Assembly: GCF_002006345.1 (NCBI RefSeq)
Contig: NZ_LZZM01000180.1
Coordinates: 1 to 50,489 of the forward strand
Direction: 5' to 3'
DNA: 50,489 nt
From: Clostridium puniceum
GTDB taxonomy: Bacteria; Bacillota; Clostridia; Clostridiales; Clostridiaceae
Part shown: piece after piece, positions 33,930-42,924 of the stretch
How the letters are laid out: every line of letters starts with the position of its first letter
Position numbering within the stretch: position 1 is the stretch's first letter
The notes under the pieces: generated by a model
Told to the model about the DNA's origin: nothing
Database searches by the model: none
What the model saw: only the letters and a program-made list of their open reading frames with translations
Made by a program: the position numbers and the translations under genes

Positions 33930-34508
33930 ATGGGGAATTTTGAGTTTAATAAAAGAAAAATAGATGGAGTGTATATAATTGAACCTAAGTTTTTTGGAGA
34001 TAACAGAGGTTATTTCATGGAAGTATATAATAAAGAGCAGTTTGCAGAAGCTGGACTTAAAATGACTTTTGTTCAAGATAATGAATCAAAATCAAGTAAA
34101 GGTGTTTTAAGAGGATTACATTTTCAAAGAAAGCATAGTCAGGGAAAACTTGTTAGAGTAACTAGAGGTGAAGTATTTGATGTTGCTGTTGATTTAAGGA
34201 GTGGTTCTCAAACCTATGGACAATGGGAAGGTGTTATTTTAAGCGAGGAAAATAAAAAACAATTTTATATTCCCAAAGGCTTTGCACATGGATTTTTAGT
34301 ACTTTCAGATGAGGCAGTATTTAATTATAAATGCACAGATTTCTATTCACCAGAATATGATGGTGGAATTATGTGGAATGATTCAGATATTAATATAGAA
34401 TGGCCTTTAGAAAGATTAGAAAATGTAATTTTATCTGAAAAGGACAAGTTACATCCTAATTTAAAGAACTTGAATTTAAATGAATATGAAGACTTTATAT
34501 ACAAGTAA
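33930..34508 (+). CDS. rmlC: dTDP-4-dehydrorhamnose 3,5-epimerase
   Basis: A 192-residue cupin enzyme carrying out double epimerisation of dTDP-4-keto-6-deoxyglucose. It has EPKFFGDNRGYFMEVYN, FVQDNESKSSKGVLRGLHFQ with the catalytic His, VFDVAVDLR, and FYIPKGFAHGFLVLSDEAVFNYKCTDFYSPEYDGG. It lies 12 nt after rmlA with AGAGGTG as ribosome binding site. A rhamnose supply fits the rhamnosyltransferase domain in the fusion protein of this locus. Confidence 0.96.
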   Translation: MGNFEFNKRKIDGVYIIEPKFFGDNRGYFMEVYNKEQFAEAGLKMTFVQDNESKSSKGVLRGLHFQRKHSQGKLVRVTRGEVFDVAVDLRSGSQTYGQWEGVILSEENKKQFYIPKGFAHGFLVLSDEAVFNYKCTDFYSPEYDGGIMWNDSDINIEWPLERLENVILSEKDKLHPNLKNLNLNEYEDFIYK

Positions 34509-34578
34509 TTTGGTATAAAAATTATAAATAAAGGTTGGTAAATTTATTCATGTATCAAGTTTCAAGGAGTAAGTAGGT

Positions 34579-35475
34579 ATGAAAATATTAATAACAGGAT
34601 GTAAAGGTCAATTGGGTAATGAGCTTCAGGAGATAATAAAAAATGGAAAAGCTGAAATAGGAGAAGTTTCAGATGTTATAAAAGAATCTGAGATTATAGC
34701 ATTAGATGTAGATGAATTAGATATAACAAATTTAATATGTGTTAAAAGAAAAATAAATAATTTAAATCCAGATGTAGTAATTAATTGTGCAGCAGCAACA
34801 AATGTTGATGGATGTGAAAGTAACGGAGATTTTGCATTTAAAGTTAATTCAATTGGACCTAGAAATTTAGCTATAGCATGTGGTGAAGTAGCGGCTAAAT
34901 TAGTACAAGTATCAACTGATTATGTATTTAGTGGAGATTCTGATAAACCTTTAACTGAATATGATTTAACTACTCCATATAGTGTTTATGGAAAAACTAA
35001 GCTTTTGGGAGAAAATTATGTAAGAGAATTTTCTTCAAAACATTTTATAGTAAGAACAGCTTGGTTATATGGATATGTGGGTAATAATTTTGTTTATACA
35101 ATGAGAAAGCTTAGAAAAGAAAAGGATATTATAAATGTTGTAAATGATCAAAGGGGTAATCCTACTAACGCTAATGACTTAGCTTATCATATATTAAAGC
35201 TAATACAAACAGAAGAATATGGAGTATACCATTGCACAGGTAAGGGAGAATGCAGTTGGTATGATTTTGCTAAAATGATAATTGAATTATCAGGAGATAA
35301 ATGTGAAGTTAATCCATGTGCATCATATGAATACAAGACTCTAGCGAAAAGACCAAAATATTCATCACTTGATAATATGATGCTTAGAAATACTGTTGGT
35401 GATGAAATGAGAGACTGGCAAGATGCAATAAGAGCATTTATATATAGATTAGACAAGGTGAACGAAGTAAAATAA
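34579..35475 (+). CDS. rmlD: dTDP-4-dehydrorhamnose reductase
   Basis: A 298-residue extended SDR enzyme that makes the final NADPH-dependent reduction to dTDP-L-rhamnose. The N-terminal glycine motif TGCKGQLGNE, NCAAATNVDGCE, VSTDYVFSGD and the catalytic YxxxK in YSVYGKTKLLGE are clear, as is RTAWLYGYVGNNFV. It is a little longer at the N-terminal half than average, with an insert around 28-45. AAGGAG precedes the ATG. 70 nt after rmlC. Confidence 0.95.
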   Translation: MKILITGCKGQLGNELQEIIKNGKAEIGEVSDVIKESEIIALDVDELDITNLICVKRKINNLNPDVVINCAAATNVDGCESNGDFAFKVNSIGPRNLAIACGEVAAKLVQVSTDYVFSGDSDKPLTEYDLTTPYSVYGKTKLLGENYVREFSSKHFIVRTAWLYGYVGNNFVYTMRKLRKEKDIINVVNDQRGNPTNANDLAYHILKLIQTEEYGVYHCTGKGECSWYDFAKMIIELSGDKCEVNPCASYEYKTLAKRPKYSSLDNMMLRNTVGDEMRDWQDAIRAFIYRLDKVNEVK

Positions 35476-35622
35476 CATACCAAATAAGTGCTGTATATTT
35501 TGTATTGGACAAGAATAAAAACTATTAGTAGAACTTGCACATGTAGTATGGCAAAATAGACAAGTTGTGTGATGGCTTATTACTTTTTGAATGTGTCCAA
35601 GTAAGAAAAAGGAGTTGTAATA

Positions 35623-36675
35623 ATGAGAATATATTTAGTGACCGGTGGAGCTGGATTTATAGGATCAAATTTTGTTTTATACATGTTAAATAAATATAGT
35701 GATATTAAGATAATTAATTTAGATAAATTAACTTATGCAGGAAATTTAGAAAATGTTAAATCCATTGAAAATGATGAAAGATATATATTTGTTCAAGGTG
35801 ATATTTGTGATAAAAAATTAGTTTCAAATATTTTTGAAAAGTATAATATAAACTATGTTGTTCATTTTGCAGCAGAATCACATGTTGATAGAAGCATAAG
35901 GGAACCAGAAATATTTGTTAAAACAAATGTGCTTGGTACAGTTAATATGCTTAACTGTGCAAAAGATGCCTGGGAAACAGAAGATGGATTTAAAGAAGGC
36001 GTTAAATTTCTTCACGTATCTACAGATGAAGTTTATGGGTCCTTAGATTCAGAAGGATTCTTTAGAGAAACGACACCACTTGATCCTCATAGTCCATATT
36101 CGGCAAGTAAGACTGGATCAGATTTGATGGTTAAAGCTTATTATGATACTTATAAGATGCCAATGAACATAACAAGATGTTCCAATAACTATGGGAGATT
36201 TCAATTTCCTGAAAAACTGATACCATTATTAATTAATAACTGTTTACAGCATAAGAATTTACCTCTATATGGTGATGGAATGAATATAAGAGACTGGTTG
36301 TTCGTTGAAGATCATGCAAAAGCAATTGATATGGTTGTAAATGATGGAAAATTTGGAGAAGTATACAATATTGGAGGACATAATGAAAGAAGTAATATAC
36401 AAATAGTAAAAACTGTAATATCTTATATAAATAAAAATGTAGATAAACAAGTAACTGAAAATTTAATTAAATATGTTGAAGATAGAAAAGGGCATGATAG
36501 AAGATATGGAATATCACCAGATAAGATAAAAGAAGAGCTAGGCTGGTATCCAGAAACTACTTTTGAAGTGGGAATTGAGAAAACTATAAAGTGGTATTTA
36601 GATAATGAAGAATGGATGAAGAATGTAACCTCTGGTGAGTACCAAAAGTATTACGAAAAAATTTATAAGCAATAA
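35623..36675 (+). CDS. rmlB: dTDP-glucose 4,6-dehydratase
   Basis: A 350-residue extended SDR enzyme that oxidises, dehydrates and reduces dTDP-glucose to the 4-keto-6-deoxy sugar. It begins with VTGGAGFIGSNFVLYML (NAD-binding), then FAAESHVDRSI, HVSTDEVYGSL (catalytic Asp-Glu), YSASKTGSDLMVKAY (YxxxK), CSNNYGRFQFPEKLIPLLI and NIGGHNERSN. Complete and typical. The 147-nt gap to rmlD has no gene; AAAGGAG precedes the ATG. It ends the rhamnose block. Confidence 0.96.
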   Translation: MRIYLVTGGAGFIGSNFVLYMLNKYSDIKIINLDKLTYAGNLENVKSIENDERYIFVQGDICDKKLVSNIFEKYNINYVVHFAAESHVDRSIREPEIFVKTNVLGTVNMLNCAKDAWETEDGFKEGVKFLHVSTDEVYGSLDSEGFFRETTPLDPHSPYSASKTGSDLMVKAYYDTYKMPMNITRCSNNYGRFQFPEKLIPLLINNCLQHKNLPLYGDGMNIRDWLFVEDHAKAIDMVVNDGKFGEVYNIGGHNERSNIQIVKTVISYINKNVDKQVTENLIKYVEDRKGHDRRYGISPDKIKEELGWYPETTFEVGIEKTIKWYLDNEEWMKNVTSGEYQKYYEKIYKQ

Positions 36676-36782
36676 AAATATAAGATGAATCTATAATAGA
36701 TCTATCTTCCACTTCCTCTTATTAATTTTATACAAAATCTCTGATGGGCTCATATAATATTAAACAAATAGGAGGTAGAACC

Positions 36783-37040
36783 ATGAAATTAAATAACTCA
36801 AAAATCAAACTTATTATATTAATTTTAGTTTGTATTATCATCTTGGTTATGCCTATTCTGGCAATAAATATCAATTTTATAAAAAATATAGTATTAAGTC
36901 TATTAAAAAATAAGGCGAATTCATATCAATATCTACAATTTAGTGGAATATTCTTAGGAATAATAGTGGCTGCTATTGGTGTATTTATAGCAATAGAAGA
37001 TAAAGAAGGTAAAGAAAAAAATTACAGGATGAAAATATAA
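36783..37040 (+). CDS. Small two-helix membrane protein of unknown function
   Basis: An 85-residue protein with two hydrophobic helices (about 8-27, IKLIILILVCIIILVMPIL, and about 49-67, FSGIFLGIIVAAIGVFIAI) and a charged C-terminus (EDKEGKEKNYRMKI). GGAGG at 36771-36775 sets ATG 36783; the ORF extends upstream to 36744 but that part contains the ribosome binding site. I do not recognise the family. It is the last gene before the terminator at 37090, so it may belong to the end of the locus 1 operon. Confidence 0.6.
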   Translation: MKLNNSKIKLIILILVCIIILVMPILAININFIKNIVLSLLKNKANSYQYLQFSGIFLGIIVAAIGVFIAIEDKEGKEKNYRMKI

Positions 37041-37089
37041 AATTATTGAAATAATAGATATAAGCTAAATGTAACAAAATATATCAATT

Positions 37090-37129
37090 AAAAACAAGCT
37101 TTTTTGATAAACAAAAGGCTTGTTTTTTT
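37090..37129 (+). terminator. Intrinsic terminator at the end of locus 1
   Basis: AAAACAAGC pairs with GCTTGTTTT (9 bp), continued by TTTT with AAAA across one T-G pair, followed by seven or eight T. It closes the long LoaP-linked operon. The following 285 nt up to the Wzz gene hold no gene; they are expected to carry the promoter of locus 2, but no convincing -35/-10 pair was found. Confidence 0.85.
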
Positions 37130-37414
37130 ATAGTTAAAGTCATGTTGCAATAAAAACTTTGCATTAAATCAAGTGTTTCATATTCAAATATACTTCTAAA
37201 ATATAAAATATATAAGTATATATATAATATCAATCTTAGCGGGGAATATATTTATATATTCATCGTAATGAAAAATATAAAGGTACAAGATGGTAATGAT
37301 GTAAAATTAGCAGTTATAGAAACATGATATGCAGTATTTGTTATGAGAGTGTATTTTTTAGAACATTATAACTATGAAATATAGTAAAATATTAAGTAGA
37401 AAGGAAATACAAAT

Positions 37415-38092
37415 ATGGAAGAAATGGACTTGGAAATTCAAAATGTGTTTACAATACTAAAAAATCGTTGGAAAACTATAGCTGGAATTACAGCTATTAT
37501 AACAGTATTTGTAGCAATAATAAGTTTTTTTATCATTAAGCCTGTTTATGAGGTCAATACAAAAGTTTTTATAGGTAAAGAAGAAAATAAAAATGTAGAA
37601 TATAATAATAATGATGTTCAGATGTATCAAAAATTATTAAAGACATATTCAGAGTTAATAAAAACTAAAGATCTGATTGAAAATGCAACAAACGAAAACA
37701 ATTTAAATATAACATCTTCAGAAATTATGAACGTTTTGAAAATTAATCCTATGACAGATACACAAATATTGGAAATAAGTTATCAAAATAAAGATAAGGT
37801 ACTAGCTAAAAACGTGTTAGTAGCAGTTACAGATGAGTTTATAAAAGAATCTAAAGAGCTTATACCAAATGGAACAGTAAAAGTTATCGAAAGCGCTCAA
37901 CTGCCACAGGAACCTGTGAGCCCTAATAAAAAAACAAATATAGCAATAGCTTGTTTGGTAGGATTTATAATCGGAATTGCAACAGCTCTTTTTATGGAAT
38001 ACATGGATGATACACTTAAGACAAAAGAACAAACTGAAAAAATAATGGAACTTCCTGTAATAGGCATTATACCTTGTGTAGAAAAGAATTAA
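37415..38092 (+). CDS. Chain-length regulator, Wzz/CpsC family
   Basis: A 225-residue polysaccharide co-polymerase with two membrane helices (about 23-45, and about 171-191, IAIACLVGFIIGIATALFME) flanking an extracellular domain, and Pro-rich PQEPVSPNKK just before the second helix as in the Wzz family. The membrane adaptor activates the BY-kinase encoded 15 nt downstream; together they set polymer length and export. AAAGGAAA precedes the ATG. Confidence 0.92.
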   Translation: MEEMDLEIQNVFTILKNRWKTIAGITAIITVFVAIISFFIIKPVYEVNTKVFIGKEENKNVEYNNNDVQMYQKLLKTYSELIKTKDLIENATNENNLNITSSEIMNVLKINPMTDTQILEISYQNKDKVLAKNVLVAVTDEFIKESKELIPNGTVKVIESAQLPQEPVSPNKKTNIAIACLVGFIIGIATALFMEYMDDTLKTKEQTEKIMELPVIGIIPCVEKN

Positions 38093-38107
38093 GAGGAGAG
38101 AAATAAA

Positions 38108-38782
38108 ATGTTAGTAGTTGAGGACAAACCAAGATCAATGGAAGCAGAATCATACAGAACATTAAGAACCAATATTCAATATTCTTCTATTGATAAAGAA
38201 ATTAAAAGCATTGTTGTTGTAAGTGCATGCCCTAAAGAAGGAAAATCAACAATATCAGGCAATTTAGCATTATCATTTGAGCAAAATGGAAAAAAAGTAA
38301 TAATAATAGATTGTGATTTAAGAAAGCCTACAATTCATAGATATTTTAACATATCAAATTTATGTGGTCTTTCAGAAGTCCTGATAGGAAAAAAAACATT
38401 AGACAGTGCTATTCAAGAATATAGACCTAATCTTTATATACTGCCAAGTGGGAAAATACCTCCTAATCCAGCAGAAATGATTAGTTCAACGATGATGAGC
38501 AATTTATTAGAAGAACTTAAAGAAGAATATGATATTGTAATAATAGATAGCCCTCCGTTACAAGTTGTTACCGATGGACAAATTTTATCAACTAAAGCAG
38601 ATGGTACTCTTCTTGTATTAAAAGCTGGCGAAAGTAAAATAGAATCTGTAAAAGAAGCAAAAAATATTTTAAATAGAGTTGGAGCAAACATATTGGGAGT
38701 AGTTATAAATAGGGTAAGTAATAATAAAAACAAATATTATTACTATTATGGAACAGAAGAAAAAGATGCTTTAGAAACTTAA
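38108..38782 (+). CDS. BY-type tyrosine kinase, CpsD/YwqD family
   Basis: A 224-residue bacterial tyrosine kinase. Walker A ACPKEGKSTISGN (about 40-52), Walker A' IIIDCDLRKPTIHRYF, Walker B YDIVIIDSPP and a C-terminal tyrosine cluster at 210-214 (KYYYYYGTEE) are all present, so it should autophosphorylate in trans. It needs the Wzz partner just upstream for activation, and the PHP phosphatase at 21035 probably reverses phosphorylation. AGGAGAG precedes the ATG. All motifs contrast with the degenerate paralog at 39788. Confidence 0.94.
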   Translation: MLVVEDKPRSMEAESYRTLRTNIQYSSIDKEIKSIVVVSACPKEGKSTISGNLALSFEQNGKKVIIIDCDLRKPTIHRYFNISNLCGLSEVLIGKKTLDSAIQEYRPNLYILPSGKIPPNPAEMISSTMMSNLLEELKEEYDIVIIDSPPLQVVTDGQILSTKADGTLLVLKAGESKIESVKEAKNILNRVGANILGVVINRVSNNKNKYYYYYGTEEKDALET

Positions 38783-38840
38783 AAATAATTTTTATTAAAT
38801 GTGAGAATATAGAATAACTTGTGTAAAATCAGTATTATAA

Positions 38841-38870
38841 GGCTCCAGCATATTATGCTGGAGTCTTTTT
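38841..38870 (+). terminator. Intrinsic terminator after the BY-kinase gene
   Basis: GGCTCCAGCAT pairs with ATGCTGGAGTC (11 bp with one G-U) around ATT and is followed by TTTTT. Its T run touches the stop codon of the convergent SGNH-like gene, so it also lies immediately past the end of that gene; on that strand the following bases are only moderately U-rich. Confidence 0.9.
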
Positions 38871-39624
38871 ATTTTAGCTTAGAAACTTCATTTTGAATAA
38901 TATCATTTAAAGTTACAGCATATAGATTATAACCATTATCATTTGGAATGTCATTATTAACTAAATTGGATAATTCTACTTTTGAATTTTTAAATTGAGT
39001 TAACATATCAATACATTTTAAATTATTATTATTAGCTATATTTTGAATTTCATCTCTATAAATATTATTTTCACTCAAAGTATTTGGTAACATGAAAAGT
39101 ATTATACAATTTGGGTTTTTATATTTTAATGTTTGAATTAGTTCAGTATAGTTTTGAGTAAATGAAGCTAAAGGGAGTTTATTTATTGAGTCATTTTTTC
39201 CAAAACAAGTGATTATTAAATCAAAATTTTCTAAATTAGGATTAGATGAAACTATGTTTTTACCTTCAACTATAGTATCGCCATTTTGGGCTAAGGACTG
39301 GAGATAAGTTTTATTTCCAAAAGACGATTCTACATAATAAACAAGTAGATTTAACCATCCAGGATGAGTTTCAGATTTGCCCTTACTAAGAGCTAAATCA
39401 TCCCCTAAAACCAAGATGTTAACATTTTGTTTATTCTTTAATTTTTTATAAAAGATTAAATTATCGTTAGGATCAGGGGAAGTTTTTGACTGCATCCAAA
39501 TATCATAATCTTTCTTATTTTCTAATTTTAATTTATTACGTCTTAAAATGCCCAAAGTTAAAGTCATTATCAAAGTTATTGTTAATAGAACAATAAAACA
39601 CATATAAGTTATTCTTCGTTTCAA
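38869..39624 (-). CDS. Membrane-anchored SGNH/GDSL-like protein lacking catalytic Ser and His
   Basis: A 251-residue protein on the opposite strand to its neighbours. An N-terminal membrane anchor (about 7-26) is followed by an extracellular SGNH-type domain with ILVLGDDLALSKG (block I, 70-82), CFGKNDS (block III GxND, 141-146) and NDIPNDNGYNLYA near the C-terminus. In active members block I is GDS and the last block is DxxHPN; here the Ser is D76 and the His is missing, so esterase activity is unlikely. Related SGNH proteins act as sugar O-acetylesterases or acetyltransferases. The ORF continues upstream to 39666, but AAGGTGG favours TTG 39624. Divergent from the kinase at 39788. Confidence 0.75.
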   Translation of the reverse strand: MKRRITYMCFIVLLTITLIMTLTLGILRRNKLKLENKKDYDIWMQSKTSPDPNDNLIFYKKLKNKQNVNILVLGDDLALSKGKSETHPGWLNLLVYYVESSFGNKTYLQSLAQNGDTIVEGKNIVSSNPNLENFDLIITCFGKNDSINKLPLASFTQNYTELIQTLKYKNPNCIILFMLPNTLSENNIYRDEIQNIANNNNLKCIDMLTQFKNSKVELSNLVNNDIPNDNGYNLYAVTLNDIIQNEVSKLK

Positions 39625-39787
39625 AATTATCACCACCTTAAAAATATATATGTTTTTCATTAGCATATATATAACAATATTTTAATAAATATATAATAAA
39701 ATATTACAAATTTTAAAGATTATATAAATAATTAGAGTTGAAACAAAGAATAAAGTTCAATTTGTAAAGATTGTGAGGAAGACTGAG

Positions 39788-41086
39788 ATGATTGAAGAGA
39801 ATTTAAGCATGAGAGATATAATAATAATATTAAAAAAAAGATGGGAGGTTATAGTTGGATTAGAGTTATCGTTTACAATACTAGCAATAGTTCTAAGTTT
39901 TTTTATTATTGTTCCTACATATGAAGCGAGAAGTAAAATATTTATGGGGAAAGGAGATATGATTAATAGTAATTATAATGATAGTGATGTTCAAATGAAT
40001 AAAAATTTGATAAAAACATATGCTGAATTAGTACAAACGAATGACTTCATAGAAAAAACAATTAAAGAATATGATATAAATATAACATCAGAAGAAGTGT
40101 TAAAAAGATTAACGGTCATCCCTGATATAGACACGCAAATCTTAGAAATTAAAGCTATAGGTAAAGATAAATATTTAGTTGAAAAAATTACAGAGAGCAT
40201 AAGTAGTGAATTCGTTAAAGAGTCAAAAAAACTTATACCATATAATAATTCAATAATTATAGAAAACGTAAAATTACCTAAAGATAAAAAGAATCCAAAT
40301 GAAGTAACAAATATCTCTATAGGATTTATATTAGGATTAATGTTTGGAGTTTTAGTAGTCATTTTTCTAGAGAATTTTAATAATAGAATAAATACTAAAG
40401 AGAAATTAGAAAAAGTAATTGATATACCTGTTATTGGAAGTATTCCACAAGAAAAAATTAAGAGAAGGAATAGAGGACGAAGGCTTGCTATAGAGAATAA
40501 TTGCAATTCCATACAGTCAGAAGCTTATAGGCAATTAAGAAATAATATTAGTTATTCTTTTAGTGAGGAAGGATTTAGTATAATAGCAATAATAAGTCCA
40601 GAAATGGCAACAGGAAAATCTATTATATCAAGTAATATTGCTTTAGCTTTCTCAGAAATTAATAAGAATGTTGTAATTGTTGACTGTAACTTAAGAAATC
40701 CATCATTACACAAAATATTTAATATATCGAATATGCAAGGACTTTCAGATGTATTTATAGGAAAAGAAAAAGTAGAAAATGTAATTAAGGAATACAGCAA
40801 AAATATGTCTATACTAACATGTGGAAAAGTGCTATCAAATTCATCAGAAATGCTTGGGTCTAATATAATGAGTGAAGTGTTAGAATGTTTAAAAAACAGA
40901 TATGATTTAATTATTTTAGATACTGCATCAATTCAAAATTTTACGGATACACATCTTTTATCAACTAAGGCAGATGGAAATGTTTTTGTGGTAAAAGCAG
41001 AAAAAACAAAAATTGAAGCCTTAGTAGAATCAAAAAAGATTTTAGATAAAATTGGAGCTAAGATAATTGGAACTGTATTGAATTAA
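39788..41086 (+). CDS. Fused Wzz/BY-kinase with eroded kinase motifs and no tyrosine tail
   Basis: A 432-residue fusion of a Wzz-type domain (two membrane helices, about 22-42 and 175-197) and a BY-kinase domain (about 245-432). It is related to the separate pair at 37415/38108. Kinase motifs are altered: Walker A SPEMATGKSII keeps GKS but loses the following Thr; Walker A' is VDCNLRNP, with Asp replaced by Asn; Walker B is LILDTAS instead of IDSPP. The protein ends IIGTVLN, just where the tyrosine cluster would begin, and the sequence after the stop encodes no Tyr run. It probably lacks kinase function and may serve as a co-polymerase only. GTG 39773 is upstream of GAGGA; ATG 39788 is preferred. 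Confidence 0.85.
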   Translation: MIEENLSMRDIIIILKKRWEVIVGLELSFTILAIVLSFFIIVPTYEARSKIFMGKGDMINSNYNDSDVQMNKNLIKTYAELVQTNDFIEKTIKEYDINITSEEVLKRLTVIPDIDTQILEIKAIGKDKYLVEKITESISSEFVKESKKLIPYNNSIIIENVKLPKDKKNPNEVTNISIGFILGLMFGVLVVIFLENFNNRINTKEKLEKVIDIPVIGSIPQEKIKRRNRGRRLAIENNCNSIQSEAYRQLRNNISYSFSEEGFSIIAIISPEMATGKSIISSNIALAFSEINKNVVIVDCNLRNPSLHKIFNISNMQGLSDVFIGKEKVENVIKEYSKNMSILTCGKVLSNSSEMLGSNIMSEVLECLKNRYDLIILDTASIQNFTDTHLLSTKADGNVFVVKAEKTKIEALVESKKILDKIGAKIIGTVLN

Positions 41087-41317
41087 ATTTTAATTGGGTG
41101 TTTTTGGAATAATGCTAAATAACTCAACATAAAATAATATATATTACATTTTAAATAATATTATATATGCGAAGTATATTTTGCGTTAGATAAAAAGATA
41201 TGTTTGCTTCATATTAGACTGTTAGTTAATTGTACTGACGTCGTCTGATATTAGCATACTAATTCCTTATTTTTAAATATGTCTTATTGCTAACACCAAT
41301 TAACAAGGAGCAATAAT

Positions 41318-42778
41318 ATGACAATTGTAAAAAATTATATATACAATACATTTTATCAAATTTTAATTTTAATAATTCCTCTCATTACTATGCCTTATTT
41401 AACAAGAATATTTACACCAAGTGATTTGGGAATAACCTCCTATACATTCTCAATAGTTAATTATTTTATGATCTTTGGGACACTTGGGATGGGGTTATAT
41501 GGTAATAGAGAAATAGCTTATATTAGAGATAATAAAAAAAATCTTTCGGAAACCTTTTGGGCACTACTTTTAATTCAATTAATAGGTAGCTTTGTTTCAT
41601 TAATTTTATATTATTTGTTTATTATTTTTTGTGTGACTGAAAATAAAATTATATATTTAGTTCAAGGGCTAAATATAATATCTTTTATGTTTGATATATC
41701 ATGGCTTTTTATGGGGTTAGAAGATTTAAAAAAAATTTCTGTACGAAATAGTATAGTTAAATTAATAGGAATGATTAGCTTATTTGCATTGGTAAAAAGT
41801 TCTAAGGATTTAGTGTTATATATTTCTTTAACAGTTGGAATAAATATTCTAGGAGTCATAATAATATGGATTAATGTACCACAAGAAATTAAAAAAATAG
41901 AAATTAATATGGAAATTATAAAAAACAATCTGAAGCAATTAGTGTTTCTTTTTTTACCACAGATATTTATACAAGTATATGCATTACTAGATAGAATACT
42001 AATAGGAGTATTTTCAACTATAGAACAAGTTGCTTTTTATGATTATTCACAAAAAATAATTCGTATAGTTTTGGCTTTAATAACATCTTTAGGTATAGTT
42101 TTAATGTCACGAATATCCAATATGATTGGAAACGGCAGAAAAGAACATGTAAAGTTTGTAATAGAAAAGGAATTTGAAATTGTTTCATATATAGCTATGC
42201 CTATATCAATAGGATTAATGGCAGTATCTAATAATTTAATTTCTTGGATACTTGGGAGTAAATATTTAGAAATCAGCAAATTAACTTCTGTTAGCGCAGT
42301 AATAATAATAGCTGTAAGTTTAGCGAATATTATTGGAGTACAATATTTAATTGGCACTAAGCAAGAAAATAAGTATACTTTTTCAATAATTGTTTCAGCA
42401 GCAACAAATTTTACTATGAATATGGTGTTATTAAGAAAATTCGGATCATATGGGGCAGCAACATCAATAGTAGCAACAGAGTTTATTGGTGTAATAATTC
42501 AAATGATATTAGTAAGAAAACAGCTTCCAATTAAAAAAATGTTAAAGAAGATAAGCAAATATTTAATATGTTCTGTTATTATGGCAATTATTATTATTCC
42601 TATAGGTATTTTTCTTAATAATAATATGTTAGCTAGTATAATTCAAATTAGCATAGGCATAATTTTTTATATTACTATTATGTTTATAACTAAAGATGAA
42701 ATTCAGATAGAAATTATAAATATATGTAAAACAAGAAATATAATAAGCAAACTAAGTAATATAAAACAAAACAATTAA
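41318..42778 (+). CDS. Wzx-type polysaccharide flippase, locus 2
   Basis: A 486-residue membrane protein with 12-14 helices, starting MTIVKNYIYNTFYQILILIIPLITMPYLTRIF, typical of the RfbX/Wzx family (MATE/MOP superfamily). FTPSDLGITSYTFSIVNYFMIFGTLGMGLYGNREIAY is the conserved N-terminal block. It flips undecaprenyl-linked repeats across the membrane. AAGGAGC precedes the ATG. It is not fused to a glycosyltransferase, in contrast to the flippase of locus 1. A 231-nt gap separates it from the fused kinase; no terminator was clear there. Confidence 0.9.
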   Translation: MTIVKNYIYNTFYQILILIIPLITMPYLTRIFTPSDLGITSYTFSIVNYFMIFGTLGMGLYGNREIAYIRDNKKNLSETFWALLLIQLIGSFVSLILYYLFIIFCVTENKIIYLVQGLNIISFMFDISWLFMGLEDLKKISVRNSIVKLIGMISLFALVKSSKDLVLYISLTVGINILGVIIIWINVPQEIKKIEINMEIIKNNLKQLVFLFLPQIFIQVYALLDRILIGVFSTIEQVAFYDYSQKIIRIVLALITSLGIVLMSRISNMIGNGRKEHVKFVIEKEFEIVSYIAMPISIGLMAVSNNLISWILGSKYLEISKLTSVSAVIIIAVSLANIIGVQYLIGTKQENKYTFSIIVSAATNFTMNMVLLRKFGSYGAATSIVATEFIGVIIQMILVRKQLPIKKMLKKISKYLICSVIMAIIIIPIGIFLNNNMLASIIQISIGIIFYITIMFITKDEIQIEIINICKTRNIISKLSNIKQNN

Positions 42779-42794
42779 ATTTGAAGGAGGTAAA

Positions 42795-42923
42795 ATGAAG
42801 GATTTTATTTTTAATCAGATAAGAATTAATGATGCGGATATAAGCGCAAAATGGTCACTTAGCGAAATACACAATATTATTTTATTTTTAATAATAAAAT
42901 ATATCCCCAATTTTATATGCTGA
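42795..42923 (+). CDS. Small 42-residue ORF translationally coupled to the next gene
   Basis: A perfect AAGGAGG (42784-42790) lies 4 nt before ATG 42795. The product is 42 residues, MKDFIFNQIRINDADIS at the start and a hydrophobic C-terminal half (NIILFLIIKYIPNFIC). The stop TGA at 42921 is 1 nt before the ATG of the Wzy gene, which lacks its own ribosome binding site. It could be a leader peptide that governs entry to wzy, a small membrane subunit, or the relic of an interrupted gene. I do not recognise the sequence. Confidence 0.55.
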   Translation: MKDFIFNQIRINDADISAKWSLSEIHNIILFLIIKYIPNFIC

Positions 42924-42924
42924 A

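Noticed and set aside
39690..39720. AATATTTT/AAAATATT palindrome in the divergent region between the SGNH-like and fused kinase genes
   Set aside because: Pure A/T palindromes of 8 bp are expected by chance in this composition; an operator cannot be claimed.
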